Positions 48,713 to 59,591 are shown, counted from the first letter of the stretch. The stretch is DNA of 64,000 nt from Chryseobacterium jejuense (GCF_017877355.1 NZ_JAGIPR010000007.1:62001-126000); one strand, 5' to 3'. A program made the numbers and translations. Notes: generated by a model from the sequence alone, not told the origin.

Positions 48713-49615
48713 ATGCACAATAAAAACTTTGATGTGATTATTATCGGCGGAAGCTATGCAGGATTATCTGCTGGAATGTCTTTAGGAAGATCTTTAAGAA
48801 ATGTTTTAATTATTAATGAAGGAAAACCTTGTAATAGGCAGACTCCGCATTCGTACAATTTTATTACCCATGATGGTAAAACTCCAAGAAAAATTGCAGA
48901 ACTTGCTAAAGCTGATGTTGAGCAGTACAAAACTGTATATTTTTTTGACGAAAGAGCTGTAAAATTAATGAAGAACGTTGATGGCTTTAAAGCTGAAGTA
49001 TCTTCCGGTGAAAGATTCTATGCGAAAAAAATTATTTTAGCTTCAGGAATAAAAGACATTATGCCGGATATTCCGGGGTTTGCTGAATGTTGGGGAATTT
49101 CTGTATTACATTGTCCGTACTGCCACGGATATGAGGTGAAAAATGAAGTGACGGGAATTCTAGCCAACGGTGATATGGCTTTTGAGTTTTCAAAACTGAT
49201 TTTTAATATGACCAAGAAACTGACCTTATTTACCAATGGAAAATCCAGTCTTACTCAGGAAAAGACAAAAAAATTGAAAGATCATGAAATTGGTGTTAAT
49301 GAAGATGAGATAGAAAGCATTGAACATGAAAATGGCCAGATTCAAAAAGTTGTCTTTAAAAATGGGAAAACCATTGTTTTAAAAGCTTTATATGCGAAGA
49401 TACCTTTTGAGCAGAATCTTGATGTTTCAGACTTAGGTTGTGAGTTGACAGATCAGGGATTTATCAAAGTAGATTTCATGCAGAAAACATCAGTTCCCGG
49501 AGTTTTTGCCTGTGGCGATAATGTAACTATGATGCGATCTGTAGCAAGTGCAGTGGCACAAGGTAATTTAGCAGGAGCGATGGTTAATAAAGAATTCTCG
49601 GAAGAAAAGTTTTAA
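48713..49615 (+). CDS. FAD-dependent oxidoreductase, thioredoxin-reductase-like
   Basis: This 300-residue flavoprotein has an FAD-binding GGSYAGLSAGMSLGR (residues 11-25), a redox-active pair in HCPYCHGYE (Cys134 and Cys137), and FAD-binding GVFACGDN near the C-terminus (about 263-270). The NADPH-binding region between 145 and 230 lacks a clear GxGxxA/G (it has GILANGDMAFE), so the electron donor is doubtful. It resembles low-molecular-weight thioredoxin reductases and DTR/holothin-type relatives that may use ferredoxin or no pyridine nucleotide. It is monocistronic. Confidence 0.87.
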   Translation: MHNKNFDVIIIGGSYAGLSAGMSLGRSLRNVLIINEGKPCNRQTPHSYNFITHDGKTPRKIAELAKADVEQYKTVYFFDERAVKLMKNVDGFKAEVSSGERFYAKKIILASGIKDIMPDIPGFAECWGISVLHCPYCHGYEVKNEVTGILANGDMAFEFSKLIFNMTKKLTLFTNGKSSLTQEKTKKLKDHEIGVNEDEIESIEHENGQIQKVVFKNGKTIVLKALYAKIPFEQNLDVSDLGCELTDQGFIKVDFMQKTSVPGVFACGDNVTMMRSVASAVAQGNLAGAMVNKEFSEEKF

Positions 49616-49771
49616 GATGTATGAAATACTGATCGGTATCAAACGCAACATTAAAAATTATTGCAGGGGGGTGTTAAACAAAATTCATAAATAGACAATA
49701 CTTTAAAGCTTTTATGAAATATCAGGTCTAAAATCATATTTTTTGATGCCAAAATCTCAACGAAAATTCCG

Positions 49772-49779
49772 TACATTTG
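49772..49779 (+). promoter_or_regulatory. -7 promoter box of glyA
   Basis: TACATTTG matches TAnnTTTG exactly, 31 bases before the glyA start codon. A -33 TTG at standard spacing is not clear. Confidence 0.5.
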
Positions 49780-49809
49780 GGGTGAAAAATTTCAAAAACT
49801 AAAAGTAAA

Positions 49810-51075
49810 ATGGATATTATTTTCGACCTGATTGAAAAGGAAAGACAAAGACAGGCCCATGGATTAGAGCTTATCGCATCAGAAAACTTTGTTTCTGAAA
49901 ACGTGATGAAAGCAATGGGAAGTGTACTTACAAATAAATATGCTGAAGGATATCCCGGGAAAAGATATTACGGAGGATGTGAAGTTGTAGATGAGGTTGA
50001 AACTTTAGCGATCAACAGAGCAAAAGAACTTTTCGGAGTAGACTATGTAAACGTACAGCCACATTCCGGATCTCAGGCAAATGCAGCCATTTATCTTGCT
50101 GTTTTGAAACCAGGAGATAAAATTATGGGAATGGACCTTTCAATGGGAGGGCACCTTACTCACGGTTCTGCAGTGAACTTCTCAGGAATTCAGTATGAAG
50201 TAGTTTCTTACGGAGTAGAAAGAGAAACTGGTCTTATCGATTATAACCAAATGAGAGAAGTTGCTTTAAGAGAAAGACCAAAAATGATGATCGCAGGATT
50301 CTCTGCTTATTCAAGAGATCTTGATTATGCTAAATACAGAGAAATTGCAGACGAAATCGGAGCAACACTTTGGGCTGATATCGCTCACCCTGCAGGGCTA
50401 GTAGCAAAAGGATTATTAAATTCACCATTTGAACACTGCCACGTAGTAACCACTACTACTCACAAAACTTTAAGAGGTCCAAGAGGAGGAATGATTATGA
50501 TGGGGAAAGATTTTGAAAATACATATGGTCACAAAACTCCAAAAGGAGAAATAAAAATGATGAGCCAGGTATTGGATGGAGCTGTATTCCCGGGAATCCA
50601 AGGAGGTCCGCTAGAGCATGTTATTGCTGGTAAAGCGGTTGCTTTCGGAGAAGCTTTGGATGGTCAGTTCGAAACGTATGCAAAACAGGTTAAGGCTAAT
50701 GCTCAAGCGTTATCAAAAGCGATGACTGACAGAGGATTTGATATCGTGAGTGGAGGTACAGATAATCACTTAATGTTGGTAGACCTTAGAAATAAAGGAG
50801 TAAACGGTAAAGAAACAGAAAAAGCATTGGTACTTGCCGATATTACATGTAATAAAAATATGGTTCCTTTCGATGATAAGTCTCCATTTACAACATCTGG
50901 TATCAGATTAGGAACGGCTGCTATTACGACAAGAGGATTGAAAGAAAATGATATGGAAACTATTGCCGGATTAATTTCTGAAGTAGTAGATAATATCAAG
51001 AATGAAGAAGTTCTTGCATCTGTAAGAAAGAACGTGAATGAATTAATGGAAGGTAAAGCATTATTTAACTACTAA
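49810..51075 (+). CDS. glyA: Serine hydroxymethyltransferase
   Basis: This 421-residue PLP enzyme interconverts serine and glycine while loading a one-carbon unit on tetrahydrofolate. It shows [28 protein letters not shown] (about residues 48-62), [12 protein letters not shown], the Asp in [11 protein letters not shown], and the PLP Lys in [13 protein letters not shown] (about 220). The length agrees with the family. It is cytoplasmic, probably a tetramer or dimer. A hairpin terminator separates it from recX. Confidence 0.97.
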   Translation: MDIIFDLIEKERQRQAHGLELIASENFVSENVMKAMGSVLTNKYAEGYPGKRYYGGCEVVDEVETLAINRAKELFGVDYVNVQPHSGSQANAAIYLAVLKPGDKIMGMDLSMGGHLTHGSAVNFSGIQYEVVSYGVERETGLIDYNQMREVALRERPKMMIAGFSAYSRDLDYAKYREIADEIGATLWADIAHPAGLVAKGLLNSPFEHCHVVTTTTHKTLRGPRGGMIMMGKDFENTYGHKTPKGEIKMMSQVLDGAVFPGIQGGPLEHVIAGKAVAFGEALDGQFETYAKQVKANAQALSKAMTDRGFDIVSGGTDNHLMLVDLRNKGVNGKETEKALVLADITCNKNMVPFDDKSPFTTSGIRLGTAAITTRGLKENDMETIAGLISEVVDNIKNEEVLASVRKNVNELMEGKALFNY

Positions 51076-51097
51076 TAAAGCTTATAATATATAGTAT

Positions 51098-51128
51098 AAA
51101 GAATGGGCGGAAGCTCATTCTTTTTTTA
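51098..51128 (+). terminator. Intrinsic terminator of glyA
   Basis: AAAGAATG (51098-51105) pairs with CATTCTTT (51116-51123), loop of 10 nt, and the T run continues to 51127. It ends only a few bases before the recX start, so recX may depend on read-through. Confidence 0.8.
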
Positions 51129-51133
51129 TTCAT

Positions 51134-51592
51134 ATGGAAAAAAAATCTTTTACTTTTGATGAAATCAAACTGAAACTGGTGAACTATTGCGTATACCAGG
51201 ATCGTTGCCATGCCGAGGTAGAGCAGAAAATGAGAGAGTTTTTACTGATTGATGAGGCAAAGGAAGAAATTATCCTTTACCTCATGAAAGAAAATTATCT
51301 TAATGAAGAAAGGTTTACCAGAAGCTATATTAGAGGGAAATTTTACATCAAACATTGGGGCAGGAATAAAATCAGAATGAATCTTAAGCAGAAGCAAATC
51401 TCTGAAAAGCTAATTAATATGTGTTTTGATGAAATATATGAAGATGATTATATAAAAACTATCACGAGAATTTATGAAGAATATTTTTCTAAGCAAAAAG
51501 GGCTTCAGGAATATCAAAAAAAAGCAAAGACTATAAAATATTTGATGAGCAGAGGTTTTGAATATGAGAAAATAAATGATATTTTTGACTGA
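51134..51592 (+). CDS. recX: Regulatory protein RecX
   Basis: This 152-residue all-helical protein matches RecX, which binds RecA filaments and inhibits or modulates recombination. Three helical repeats are visible: KLVNYCVYQDRCHAEVEQKM (partial) then LMKENYLNEERFTRSYIRGK, the signature WGRNKIRMNLKQKQIS, and LMSRGFEYEKINDIF at the end. Length matches the family. No recA is nearby. It is 58 bases downstream of glyA with a terminator between. Confidence 0.92.
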   Translation: MEKKSFTFDEIKLKLVNYCVYQDRCHAEVEQKMREFLLIDEAKEEIILYLMKENYLNEERFTRSYIRGKFYIKHWGRNKIRMNLKQKQISEKLINMCFDEIYEDDYIKTITRIYEEYFSKQKGLQEYQKKAKTIKYLMSRGFEYEKINDIFD

Positions 51593-51809
51593 ATGTTGAT
51601 TAAATCTTAAAAATCAACTTTTTTAAACTGAAAAAAGAAGAAAATAGTTTTTTATGAAAGAATATTCTTCGTAAATATCACCCCCTGCTGAATTTTTATG
51701 GTATGATTTTTGTCAACCCTTTGCTCTATTAACTGACTTCTAATGATTTCAGAAAATAGTTAAACATCAAATTTATTTTTGATTTCAGTAACTAAATAAA
51801 ATTTTATTT

Positions 51810-51817
51810 TATTTTTG
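51810..51817 (+). promoter_or_regulatory. -7 promoter box of the polysaccharide locus
   Basis: TATTTTTG matches TAnnTTTG exactly and would give a leader of about 52 bases before ATG 51875. The 282-base gap from 51593 otherwise shows only AT-rich DNA. No ops/JUMPstart-like element was seen. Confidence 0.55.
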
Positions 51818-51874
51818 CATGATTGTATCGAAATTATCATTGGTGGATAATTGGATCTTACACTAACTAAAAAT

Positions 51875-53821
51875 ATGAACACAAAAATAGACAATGTAAA
51901 TTCTCTCAGAAAAAAAATATTTGGAGGAGATAATGTTGTCAATCTCTCGGACGTAAGATATCTTCCTAGATGGATAATATTAGTAATAGATATTATTATT
52001 CTAGTTATATCTCTATTCCTTTCTACCTATATTATAGAAAAAATTACACAAAAAGAATTTATTTATCATGAAGATAAAAGTATTGTTTTTGCTTTTATCA
52101 TATTGGTGAATACTGTTTTTATGTATATTTTTAAAACCTACGCAGGGATTATCAGACATTCTACTTTTATAGATTTATTTAAACTCCTTATTTCGTGCTT
52201 TTGTACCATGTTTGTCGTAGCCACGATAAATATTGCATATTTTTGGATTACAGGAGGTAAATTTATTCTCACTCCTTATCTGGTTTTATATTTTGTGATC
52301 TCTTTTATGGGATTATTTCTCTTCAGACTTTATGTAAAAGAGTTTTTTCATATAGTAAGAGAATATAGAAGAAGTGCATTAAAGAAAAGAATTTTAGTAT
52401 TGGGAATTGATGAGCAGTCTATTGCCATTGCAAGAGCTATCTTGGATAATCCAAATCTTCCCTATCAGGTAGTAGGATTTTTAACGCAGAGAACAGATTC
52501 AAAAAGAGCATCACTTCTTGGCAAACCAATCTATGCAAAAGAAAAAATTGAAAATAGTACAAAAGATGATCTTGTTGTTGACGGAATCATTATTGTAAAA
52601 GAAATGATGGCTAAGGACGAGATGAACTCCTGGGTTAATCTATTCTTAGAAAAGGATCTTAATGTATTTAAAGCCCCTTCAGTACAAAAATTAAGGGATA
52701 GTGATTTGGGAGGATCTATTAGAAATCTTCAGATTGAAGACTTACTTAATAGAAAGCCAATTAAGATTGAAAATGAGGAGGTTAAAAGCAGACATCATGG
52801 TAAAAATATTTTGGTTACAGGTGGTGCAGGATCTATTGGCAGTGAAATCATAAGACAGGTTGCACAGTTTACACCATCTTTAATTGTTGTTTTAGACCAG
52901 GCGGAAACTCCTTTATATGATATTGAGCTTGAAATGAAGGAAAAATTTCCTCATATCAGATTCAAGTTTGTATTAGCTGATGTGTCTAATATTCATAGAG
53001 TAGAGCCATTATTTCAGGCTTATAACTTCTCAATGGTATACCATGCGGCAGCTTATAAGCACGTTCCTCTTGTAGAAGATAATCCAAACGAAGCAATTCG
53101 TGTAAATGTTTTAGGATCAAAGAATATTGCGGTTTTATCCAGTCGTTACAATGTCAACCGATTTGTAATGATTTCAACGGATAAAGCAGTAAACCCTACC
53201 AATGTAATGGGAGCTTCTAAAAGAGCTGCTGAATTATTTGTTCAGTCTTTACAACATGCTGAAGGCAATACAACAAAATTCATTACAACAAGATTTGGAA
53301 ATGTTTTGGGTTCAAACGGATCCGTTATTCCTCACTTCAAAAAACAGATTGAGGCAGGAGGACCTGTTACCATTACACACCCTGATATTGTAAGATATTT
53401 TATGACCATTCCGGAAGCTTGTGAGCTTGTTCTTCAGGCCGGAACTATGGGGCATGGAGGGGAGATCTTCGTTTTCGATATGGGAGAACCGGTTAAGATT
53501 CTCGATTTAGCAAGAAGAATGATAAAACTATCAGGTTTTGAACCTAATATTGATATCAAGATTATTTATACAGGACTAAGACCTGGAGAAAAACTATACG
53601 AAGAGCTGTTAAGCGACAATGCAAAAACCCTTCCTACACATAATGAGAAAATTATGATTTCCAAAGATCCTACAATGTCGTTTTCAGAAATAGAACGTTT
53701 GGTAAACCAAATAACAGAAGCCTCAATAATGCAGGAAAAAGTAGAAGTGGTTAAGATTCTTAAATTAATCGTACCGGAATTTATAAGTAATAATTCCATC
53801 TACGAGGTTTTGGATAAATAG
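51875..53821 (+). CDS. Membrane nucleotide-sugar 4,6-dehydratase (CapD/WbpM-like)
   Basis: This 648-residue polytopic enzyme has four TM helices (about residues 34-55, 70-88, 102-122, 132-150), a CoA-binding-like Rossmann domain (about 170-290) and a catalytic SDR domain with TGGAGSIGSE at about 315. The active-site region VMISTDKAVNPTNVMGASKR has Met in place of the usual catalytic Tyr (MxxxK), as is normal for large WbpM/FlaA1-type UDP-GlcNAc 4,6-dehydratases. It makes the 4-keto-6-deoxy precursor of sugars such as QuiNAc or FucNAc for the polysaccharide. ATG 51875 is chosen over an in-frame TTG at 51851. First gene of the locus. Confidence 0.92.
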   Translation: MNTKIDNVNSLRKKIFGGDNVVNLSDVRYLPRWIILVIDIIILVISLFLSTYIIEKITQKEFIYHEDKSIVFAFIILVNTVFMYIFKTYAGIIRHSTFIDLFKLLISCFCTMFVVATINIAYFWITGGKFILTPYLVLYFVISFMGLFLFRLYVKEFFHIVREYRRSALKKRILVLGIDEQSIAIARAILDNPNLPYQVVGFLTQRTDSKRASLLGKPIYAKEKIENSTKDDLVVDGIIIVKEMMAKDEMNSWVNLFLEKDLNVFKAPSVQKLRDSDLGGSIRNLQIEDLLNRKPIKIENEEVKSRHHGKNILVTGGAGSIGSEIIRQVAQFTPSLIVVLDQAETPLYDIELEMKEKFPHIRFKFVLADVSNIHRVEPLFQAYNFSMVYHAAAYKHVPLVEDNPNEAIRVNVLGSKNIAVLSSRYNVNRFVMISTDKAVNPTNVMGASKRAAELFVQSLQHAEGNTTKFITTRFGNVLGSNGSVIPHFKKQIEAGGPVTITHPDIVRYFMTIPEACELVLQAGTMGHGGEIFVFDMGEPVKILDLARRMIKLSGFEPNIDIKIIYTGLRPGEKLYEELLSDNAKTLPTHNEKIMISKDPTMSFSEIERLVNQITEASIMQEKVEVVKILKLIVPEFISNNSIYEVLDK

Positions 53822-53837
53822 GAAAAAAATATAAATG

Positions 53838-53845
53838 TATATTTG
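53838..53845 (+). promoter_or_regulatory. -7-like box before the Wza-like gene
   Basis: TATATTTG matches TAnnTTTG 15 bases before ATG 53860, so the export genes could also be transcribed from an internal promoter. The very AT-rich context makes a chance match possible. Confidence 0.4.
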
Positions 53846-53859
53846 TACAATTTTAAAAT

Positions 53860-54684
53860 ATGAAAAGTAGAATATTAGGACTGTTTTCTATACTCTTATT
53901 AGTATCATGTAAGGTTAAAGATAATGTTAAGAATGATTTAAACTATATGCAGAATATAGAACAAGTCGCCATTGAATCATCTGCAAAAAATTCAGGTAAT
54001 ACAGTTCAAATAGGAGATCAACTAGTTATTCTTATTACTGCTAAAGATATGGATGTCGTAAGGCCATTTAATCAGAATTATTCCTCCTCTGAGTTGATTC
54101 AGACTAACAATGTCCTAGCAGGAGGAAATATGCCTAATCAGGGAATGACTACATCATCAGGACCTACTTATATTGTAGATAATAATGGCAATATAGATTT
54201 TCCGGTTATTGGTACAATTAGTACAACAGATAAAACGCTTATTGAAGTTAAAAATGAATTAAGAGAAAAAGTAAGCCAATATGTTATTAATCCAACTGTA
54301 AGCGTAAGACTTACTAACTTTAAAATCACAGTACTTGGGGAGGTTAATAGACAAGGAGATTATACCATTACTAACGGACAGGCAACTATTTTGAATGCTT
54401 TGGGACTTGCTGGTGATTTAACCGGGTATGGAAAAAGAACAGATGTGCTAGTAATAAGAACTGAAAATGGGACTGTTACTCATGGTAAAATTAATTTGCA
54501 GGATGCTAACTTAATTAACTCTCCGTTTTTTAACTTAAAACAAGGGGACGCCATTATTGTTCAGTCAACTAAAGCAAAAGAAATTGCATCAAGACAGAAC
54601 CCTAACACAGGGCTTTATCTGACTGCTATTTCTATTGGTGTTACAGCTATTGCTGTTGTTATAGGCTTATTTAGTAAAAAATAA
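53860..54684 (+). CDS. Polysaccharide export lipoprotein (Wza-like)
   Basis: This 274-residue outer-membrane export protein starts with a lipoprotein signal (LLLVSC, Cys17). A Poly_export domain (about residues 45-140: VQIGDQLVILITAKDMDVV, YIVDNNGNIDFPVIGTI) and an SLBB domain (about 150-235: ITVLGEVNRQGDYTI, LNALGLAGDLTGYGKRTDVLVIR) follow, with a hydrophobic C-terminal helix (about 250-272). It forms the channel through which the polymer leaves the cell, working with the Wzc-like kinase at 56106. The usual order wza-wzc is interrupted only by the dehydrogenase gene. Confidence 0.92.
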   Translation: MKSRILGLFSILLLVSCKVKDNVKNDLNYMQNIEQVAIESSAKNSGNTVQIGDQLVILITAKDMDVVRPFNQNYSSSELIQTNNVLAGGNMPNQGMTTSSGPTYIVDNNGNIDFPVIGTISTTDKTLIEVKNELREKVSQYVINPTVSVRLTNFKITVLGEVNRQGDYTITNGQATILNALGLAGDLTGYGKRTDVLVIRTENGTVTHGKINLQDANLINSPFFNLKQGDAIIVQSTKAKEIASRQNPNTGLYLTAISIGVTAIAVVIGLFSKK

Positions 54685-54747
54685 AAGGATGTGATTAAAT
54701 TATCAAATTCCCATTGTTAATTTAATTATTTGAAAGAATCACAAAGA

Positions 54748-56037
54748 ATGAAATATAATATAGCCATTATTGGACAAGGATATGTAGGATTACCTTTGTC
54801 TTTGGAGTTTGCTTATCATTATCCGGTGTTGGGTTTTGATATTAATACAGAAAGAATTAATGAACTTAATAATGGTCATGACTCGACATTAGAGGCGGAT
54901 ATTGATAAACTTAAAGACTGTTTAAACCGTTATAATGAATCAAAAGGGAATAGTGGCTATAGAGGGACAAGTGATATTCAGAAAATAGCCGGATGTAATG
55001 TCTTTATTGTAACTGTGCCCACGCCTATTGATAAATATAATGCACCTGACCTGAATCCATTGCTTACTGCATCAAAGATGCTGGGAGAAATTATTAAGAA
55101 AGGAGATATTGTTATATTTGAATCTACTGTGTTCCCTGGTTGTACAGAAGAAGAATGTGTTCCAATTCTGGAAAAACATTCAGGATTAAAATTTAATGAA
55201 GATTTTTTTGTAGGGTATTCTCCTGAAAGAATTAATCCTGGTGACAAAATTAATACTTTAACCAATGTAATGAAAGTCACCTCCGGTTCTACAGATGAAA
55301 TAGCACAGGAAATTGATGATTTATATAAAAAAATAATTACAGCAGGTACTCATAAAGCACCAAGTATTAGAGTTGCAGAGGCTTCAAAAGCCATTGAAAA
55401 TGCTCAAAGAGATGTAAACATTTCTTTTGTTAATGAGCTGGCTCTTATTTTTGACAGAATGGGGATTGATACCAATGATGTTCTTGAAGCTGCCGGAACA
55501 AAATATAACTTTTTGAAATATAAACCTGGTCTTGTTGGTGGACACTGTATTTCCGTAGATCCATATTATCTGGCACATAAGGCTGAGCAACTGGGTTATC
55601 ATCCTGACGTCATATTATCAGGACGGAGGGTAAATGATTCAATTTCGAAATTTATAGCGTCAAAAGTGATAAAGCTGCTGATTGCTAAAGGAAATATTAT
55701 CAAAAATTCCCAGGCTTTAATTTTAGGTGTAACTTTTAAAGAAAACTGTCCTGATGTAAGAAATACAAAAGTTATTGATATCTATAATGAATTAAAAGAC
55801 TATGGTGTAGAGGTAGATATTTTTGATCCATGGGCAGATAAAGAAGAAGTAAAACATGAATATGGGGTAACTATTCTTGATCAGCTTGAGGAAAATAAAA
55901 AATATGATTCAATTATTATTGCTGTATCTCACAAAGAGTTTCTCTCATTAGATTTTGGAAAAATAAAGAAAGAAGATAGTGTTATTTTTGATACTAAGGC
56001 TTGTATAGATAGAAGCTTAGTGGATGCAAGACTCTAA
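54748..56037 (+). CDS. UDP-N-acetylhexosamine 6-dehydrogenase (WbpO/TviB-like)
   Basis: This 429-residue nucleotide-sugar dehydrogenase oxidises the C6 of a UDP-HexNAc to the uronic acid with two NAD+. NAD motif GQGYVGLPL at residues 8-16, VPTPID (about 89), FESTVFPGCTEE, GYSPERINPGD, and the catalytic Cys in GGHCISVDPYYL (about 262). The sequence is closest in character to the TviB/WbpO group acting on UDP-GlcNAc or UDP-GalNAc; together with the 2-epimerase at 58458 it could also supply ManNAcA. Start 54748 is preferred over the TTG at 54730. Confidence 0.9.
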   Translation: MKYNIAIIGQGYVGLPLSLEFAYHYPVLGFDINTERINELNNGHDSTLEADIDKLKDCLNRYNESKGNSGYRGTSDIQKIAGCNVFIVTVPTPIDKYNAPDLNPLLTASKMLGEIIKKGDIVIFESTVFPGCTEEECVPILEKHSGLKFNEDFFVGYSPERINPGDKINTLTNVMKVTSGSTDEIAQEIDDLYKKIITAGTHKAPSIRVAEASKAIENAQRDVNISFVNELALIFDRMGIDTNDVLEAAGTKYNFLKYKPGLVGGHCISVDPYYLAHKAEQLGYHPDVILSGRRVNDSISKFIASKVIKLLIAKGNIIKNSQALILGVTFKENCPDVRNTKVIDIYNELKDYGVEVDIFDPWADKEEVKHEYGVTILDQLEENKKYDSIIIAVSHKEFLSLDFGKIKKEDSVIFDTKACIDRSLVDARL

Positions 56038-56105
56038 TTAGAAAATTAATTAATAAATACTTGTTATTAAATAACATAGAAAATTTTAAAATTTAAAACT
56101 AAATA

Positions 56106-58454
56106 ATGGATAGCCCAGTTATTGAAGAATCAGAAAAAGAAATTAATATTCAAGAATTAATTAAACCTTACCTGAAAAATTGGGTATGGTTTATTATTAT
56201 ACCTATTATATGTTTAATAGCAACTTATTTTTATTTAAAGTTTGCTACTCCTATCTATAATATTCAGTCATCGGTATTGATTAAAGATGCTAAAAAGACA
56301 CCTTCTGCAGCAGGTGAATTTGGCATGTTACAAGACTTATCCGGTTTTGGAGGAATGGGGACAAATAGTATTGATAATGAAATAGAAATTTTCAAGTCTA
56401 AAAAACTTATGCAGGAGGTTGTAAAGCAGAATAATTTACAAACTTCAATATATGCTAAGTCTAAATTAAATGATAAGGAACTTTATAAAGAAACATCACC
56501 TTTTATTATTCAGGTTATTAACGAAAAAGATTATCCGAATAAAATAACACCTGTAACCATTAAAGTTTCTGGGCAAAATATTGTTTTAACAAGTGATGAT
56601 TTCCCGGAAATTAAAACAGAGTTTAATAAAACAATTAGTTTACCTTATGTTAATCTGTTGATTAGCAAAAATCCTGCTTTCAATAAAACTAAGGCAGGAG
56701 ATATTAGCAATATATATTTTACCTATTCTTCTTTAGAGGGTACTGTGAATTATTTGCAAAAAATGTTAGGGGTAAGCCTAGCTAATAAGGATGTTACAGT
56801 TATCAATTTGTCATTAAATTATGCGAATATCAATAAAGCTAGGGATATTGTAAATACTTTGGTAAAAGCATATAATAATGATGCTATCAGTGATAAAAAC
56901 TCTGAGTCTCAAAAAACCAAAGACTTCATTGATGATAGAATCAATCTTATTTCAAAGGAACTAGGACAAGTTGAAAATGAAAAAGAACGTTTCAAATCAA
57001 GCAATCAAATTACAGATTTATCAACAGAAGCTAAAATAAATCTTGAAACATCTGCTGAGGCAAGATCAAAACAAATTGAATTGGAGTCTCAACTTGAACT
57101 TACCAATGCTTTAATCGATTTTATGGGAAGACAAAATAATACCCAGGTATTGCCTTCCAATGTAGGATTGAATAATACGACTGCCTCTACTAATATATCG
57201 GCTTATAATCAGCTAGTTCTGGAGAGAAATAGATTGCTTGAAAATGCTACGCCTCAAAACCCTTTAATCATTGACCTTAATAAACAAATATCTGCTCTGA
57301 GAGGTTCCGTTATGGAAAGTCTGGTGAAAAATAGAACAGGATTACAACTAGCAAAGAATCAATATCAGGGTGAACAAAATAGTATAAGTTCAAAAATTAC
57401 TAAAATTCCTGCACAGGAAAAGATGTTTAGAAGCATTGAGAGACAGCAACAGATAAAAGAAAACCTGTATTTGCTTCTATTACAAAAAAGAGAAGAAACA
57501 GCAATTTCATTGGCTGTTACAGCAAGTAAAGCTAGAATTATTGATTATGCGTATGCATCTCCTAATCCTGTAGCTCCTAGAAAAATGCTTTATCTGGCAG
57601 CTTCTCTACTTGTTGGTTTAATTTTACCATTCCTTGTTATTTATTGTAAAGAATTCTTTAATAATAAAATAAAATCTAAACATGATCTTGAAAAGCTTTC
57701 ACATGGTAAATCTATTATAGGAGAGATCCCAAGTCTTGAAAGAGGCCAAGATGAATTGGTGAAAGTTAATGATCTGTCACCTTTAGCAGAAGCTTTCAGA
57801 ATTCTTATTACCAATATGAATTTCTTATTACCTAAAAAGAAAGGGGCAAAAGTTGTTTTTGTTACTTCAACTGTTAAAGGGGAAGGAAAAACATTTGTCT
57901 CTGTAAATCTCGCACTTACTCTTGCAACACCAAACAAAAAGGTAATTATTATAGGTTCTGATATCAGAAACCCGCAGCTTCAAAGATATAATGCTGCAAG
58001 AAAAGGTCTTTTAGGGCTTACTGAGTATTTATATGATGATAGAACAGCTCTTAAAGATATTATTCACGTATCTACATTTAATCCTTATTTGGATGTAATT
58101 TATTCAGGAAGTATTCCTCCGAATCCAACAGAATTGCTTACAAATGGCCGATACGAAAAATTGCTTGATGCATTAAACGATTCATATGATTATATTATTT
58201 TGGATACAGCACCACTAATGTTAGTAACAGATACTTTCCTTTTTGCTGAAATGGCTGATGCAACATTATATGTTACCAGATCAAGATATACCGAAAATAC
58301 ATTAATAGAGTTTGCTAACAGAAGCATTGACTCTCAAAAAATTAAAAATGTAGGATTTGTCTTGAATGATGTAAGCAAAGATTATCTTGGATATGGTAAT
58401 AAATATGGCTATGGATATAATGCTGAAGAAAAAAAATGGTGGAAAAGGTTTTAG
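56106..58454 (+). CDS. Polysaccharide co-polymerase tyrosine kinase (Wzc-like)
   Basis: This 782-residue BY-kinase has TM1 at about residues 28-48, a periplasmic Wzz domain with long coiled coil (about 55-485), TM2 at about 493-513, and a cytoplasmic kinase domain. Walker A is in [15 protein letters not shown] (about 587-601), Walker A' in [13 protein letters not shown] and Walker B in [15 protein letters not shown]. The tail is Tyr-rich ([13 protein letters not shown]) for autophosphorylation. It controls chain length and couples polymer synthesis to export through the Wza-like protein. The epimerase gene follows after three bases. Confidence 0.95.
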   Translation: MDSPVIEESEKEINIQELIKPYLKNWVWFIIIPIICLIATYFYLKFATPIYNIQSSVLIKDAKKTPSAAGEFGMLQDLSGFGGMGTNSIDNEIEIFKSKKLMQEVVKQNNLQTSIYAKSKLNDKELYKETSPFIIQVINEKDYPNKITPVTIKVSGQNIVLTSDDFPEIKTEFNKTISLPYVNLLISKNPAFNKTKAGDISNIYFTYSSLEGTVNYLQKMLGVSLANKDVTVINLSLNYANINKARDIVNTLVKAYNNDAISDKNSESQKTKDFIDDRINLISKELGQVENEKERFKSSNQITDLSTEAKINLETSAEARSKQIELESQLELTNALIDFMGRQNNTQVLPSNVGLNNTTASTNISAYNQLVLERNRLLENATPQNPLIIDLNKQISALRGSVMESLVKNRTGLQLAKNQYQGEQNSISSKITKIPAQEKMFRSIERQQQIKENLYLLLLQKREETAISLAVTASKARIIDYAYASPNPVAPRKMLYLAASLLVGLILPFLVIYCKEFFNNKIKSKHDLEKLSHGKSIIGEIPSLERGQDELVKVNDLSPLAEAFRILITNMNFLLPKKKGAKVVFVTSTVKGEGKTFVSVNLALTLATPNKKVIIIGSDIRNPQLQRYNAARKGLLGLTEYLYDDRTALKDIIHVSTFNPYLDVIYSGSIPPNPTELLTNGRYEKLLDALNDSYDYIILDTAPLMLVTDTFLFAEMADATLYVTRSRYTENTLIEFANRSIDSQKIKNVGFVLNDVSKDYLGYGNKYGYGYNAEEKKWWKRF

Positions 58455-58457
58455 AAT

Positions 58458-59591
58458 ATGAGTATAATAAAAAATTTGATAGTATTTGGTACAAGACCGG
58501 AAGCTATAAAAATGGCCCCTTTAGTAAAAGAATTTGCTAAAAATAAAAACTTTGAGACCAGAGTTTGTGTTACAGCTCAACATCGTGAAATGCTAGATCA
58601 AGTATTGGATTTTTTCCAAATTATTCCCGATTATGATCTCAATTTAATGATGCCAAATCAAAATTTATATTCCCTTACAGCTAATATTATTGTGGGAATG
58701 GGAAGTGTTTTAGAAGAATTCAAACCTGATTTTGTTTATGTACATGGTGATACAACAACCAGTATGGCTGTTGCTATTGCAGGTTTTTATTCTGGATCCA
58801 AAATCTGTCATGTTGAAGCAGGATTACGTACTTATGATAAGAGATCCCCGTTTCCTGAAGAAATGAACAGACAAATAAGTGGACGAATAGCGGATTATCA
58901 TTTTGCCCCAACAACGGGCTCCAAAAATAATTTATTACAGGAAAATATTTCTGAAAAAGAGATATTGGTAACGGGTAATACAGTTATTGATGCACTGTTA
59001 GAAAGTACTTCAATTGTGGGAAGTATTGAGAATAAAGAAATTGAGGATTTAAAAAAAGTAATTCATCTCGGTAAACGAATTATTTTGGTAACTGGGCATC
59101 GTAGAGAAAATCATGGAAAAGGATTTATCAATATTTGTGAGGCATTACAAACAATTGCATTAGAAAACCCAGATGTACAGATTATTTATCCGGTACATCT
59201 AAATCCAAATGTTAAAAATGTTGTCTACGAGATTCTTTCAAATATTGATAACATCACATTAATTAATCCATTGGCTTACCCGGCTTTTGTCTGGCTTATG
59301 AATCAGTCTTATCTAATCATTACGGACTCCGGAGGTGTTCAGGAAGAAGCACCGAGTTTAGGCAAACCTGTTTTGGTTATGCGTGACACTACCGAACGCC
59401 CTGAAGCTGTTGAAACAGGTACAGTTATTCTTGTAGGAACTGATAAGAAAATGATTGTAGATGAAACCAATGATTTGCTAAATAATAAAGAACGATATAA
59501 GGCCATGAGTGATTTACATAATCCTTATGGTGATGGAAAAGCAAGCGAAAGAATTGTGAATTTTATTTCTTCCTTAAGTGAGAAAAATTAA
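58458..59591 (+). CDS. wecB: UDP-N-acetylglucosamine 2-epimerase (non-hydrolysing)
   Basis: This 377-residue epimerase interconverts UDP-GlcNAc and UDP-ManNAc. It shows FGTRPEAIKMAPL (residues 11-23), VTAQHREMLDQVL, VHGDTTTSMA, HVEAGLRTYDKRSPFPEEMNR (partial), VTGHRRENHG and the late DSGGVQEEAPSLGKPVL (about 292-308), all diagnostic. The cytoplasmic product could be oxidised by the dehydrogenase at 54748. It begins three bases after the kinase gene, and its end overlaps the flippase start by 14 bases. Confidence 0.95.
   Translation: MSIIKNLIVFGTRPEAIKMAPLVKEFAKNKNFETRVCVTAQHREMLDQVLDFFQIIPDYDLNLMMPNQNLYSLTANIIVGMGSVLEEFKPDFVYVHGDTTTSMAVAIAGFYSGSKICHVEAGLRTYDKRSPFPEEMNRQISGRIADYHFAPTTGSKNNLLQENISEKEILVTGNTVIDALLESTSIVGSIENKEIEDLKKVIHLGKRIILVTGHRRENHGKGFINICEALQTIALENPDVQIIYPVHLNPNVKNVVYEILSNIDNITLINPLAYPAFVWLMNQSYLIITDSGGVQEEAPSLGKPVLVMRDTTERPEAVETGTVILVGTDKKMIVDETNDLLNNKERYKAMSDLHNPYGDGKASERIVNFISSLSEKN

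Noticed and set aside
51593..51874. ops/JUMPstart antitermination element before the polysaccharide locus
   Set aside because: No GGCGGTAG-like core or other matching sequence was seen in the leader.
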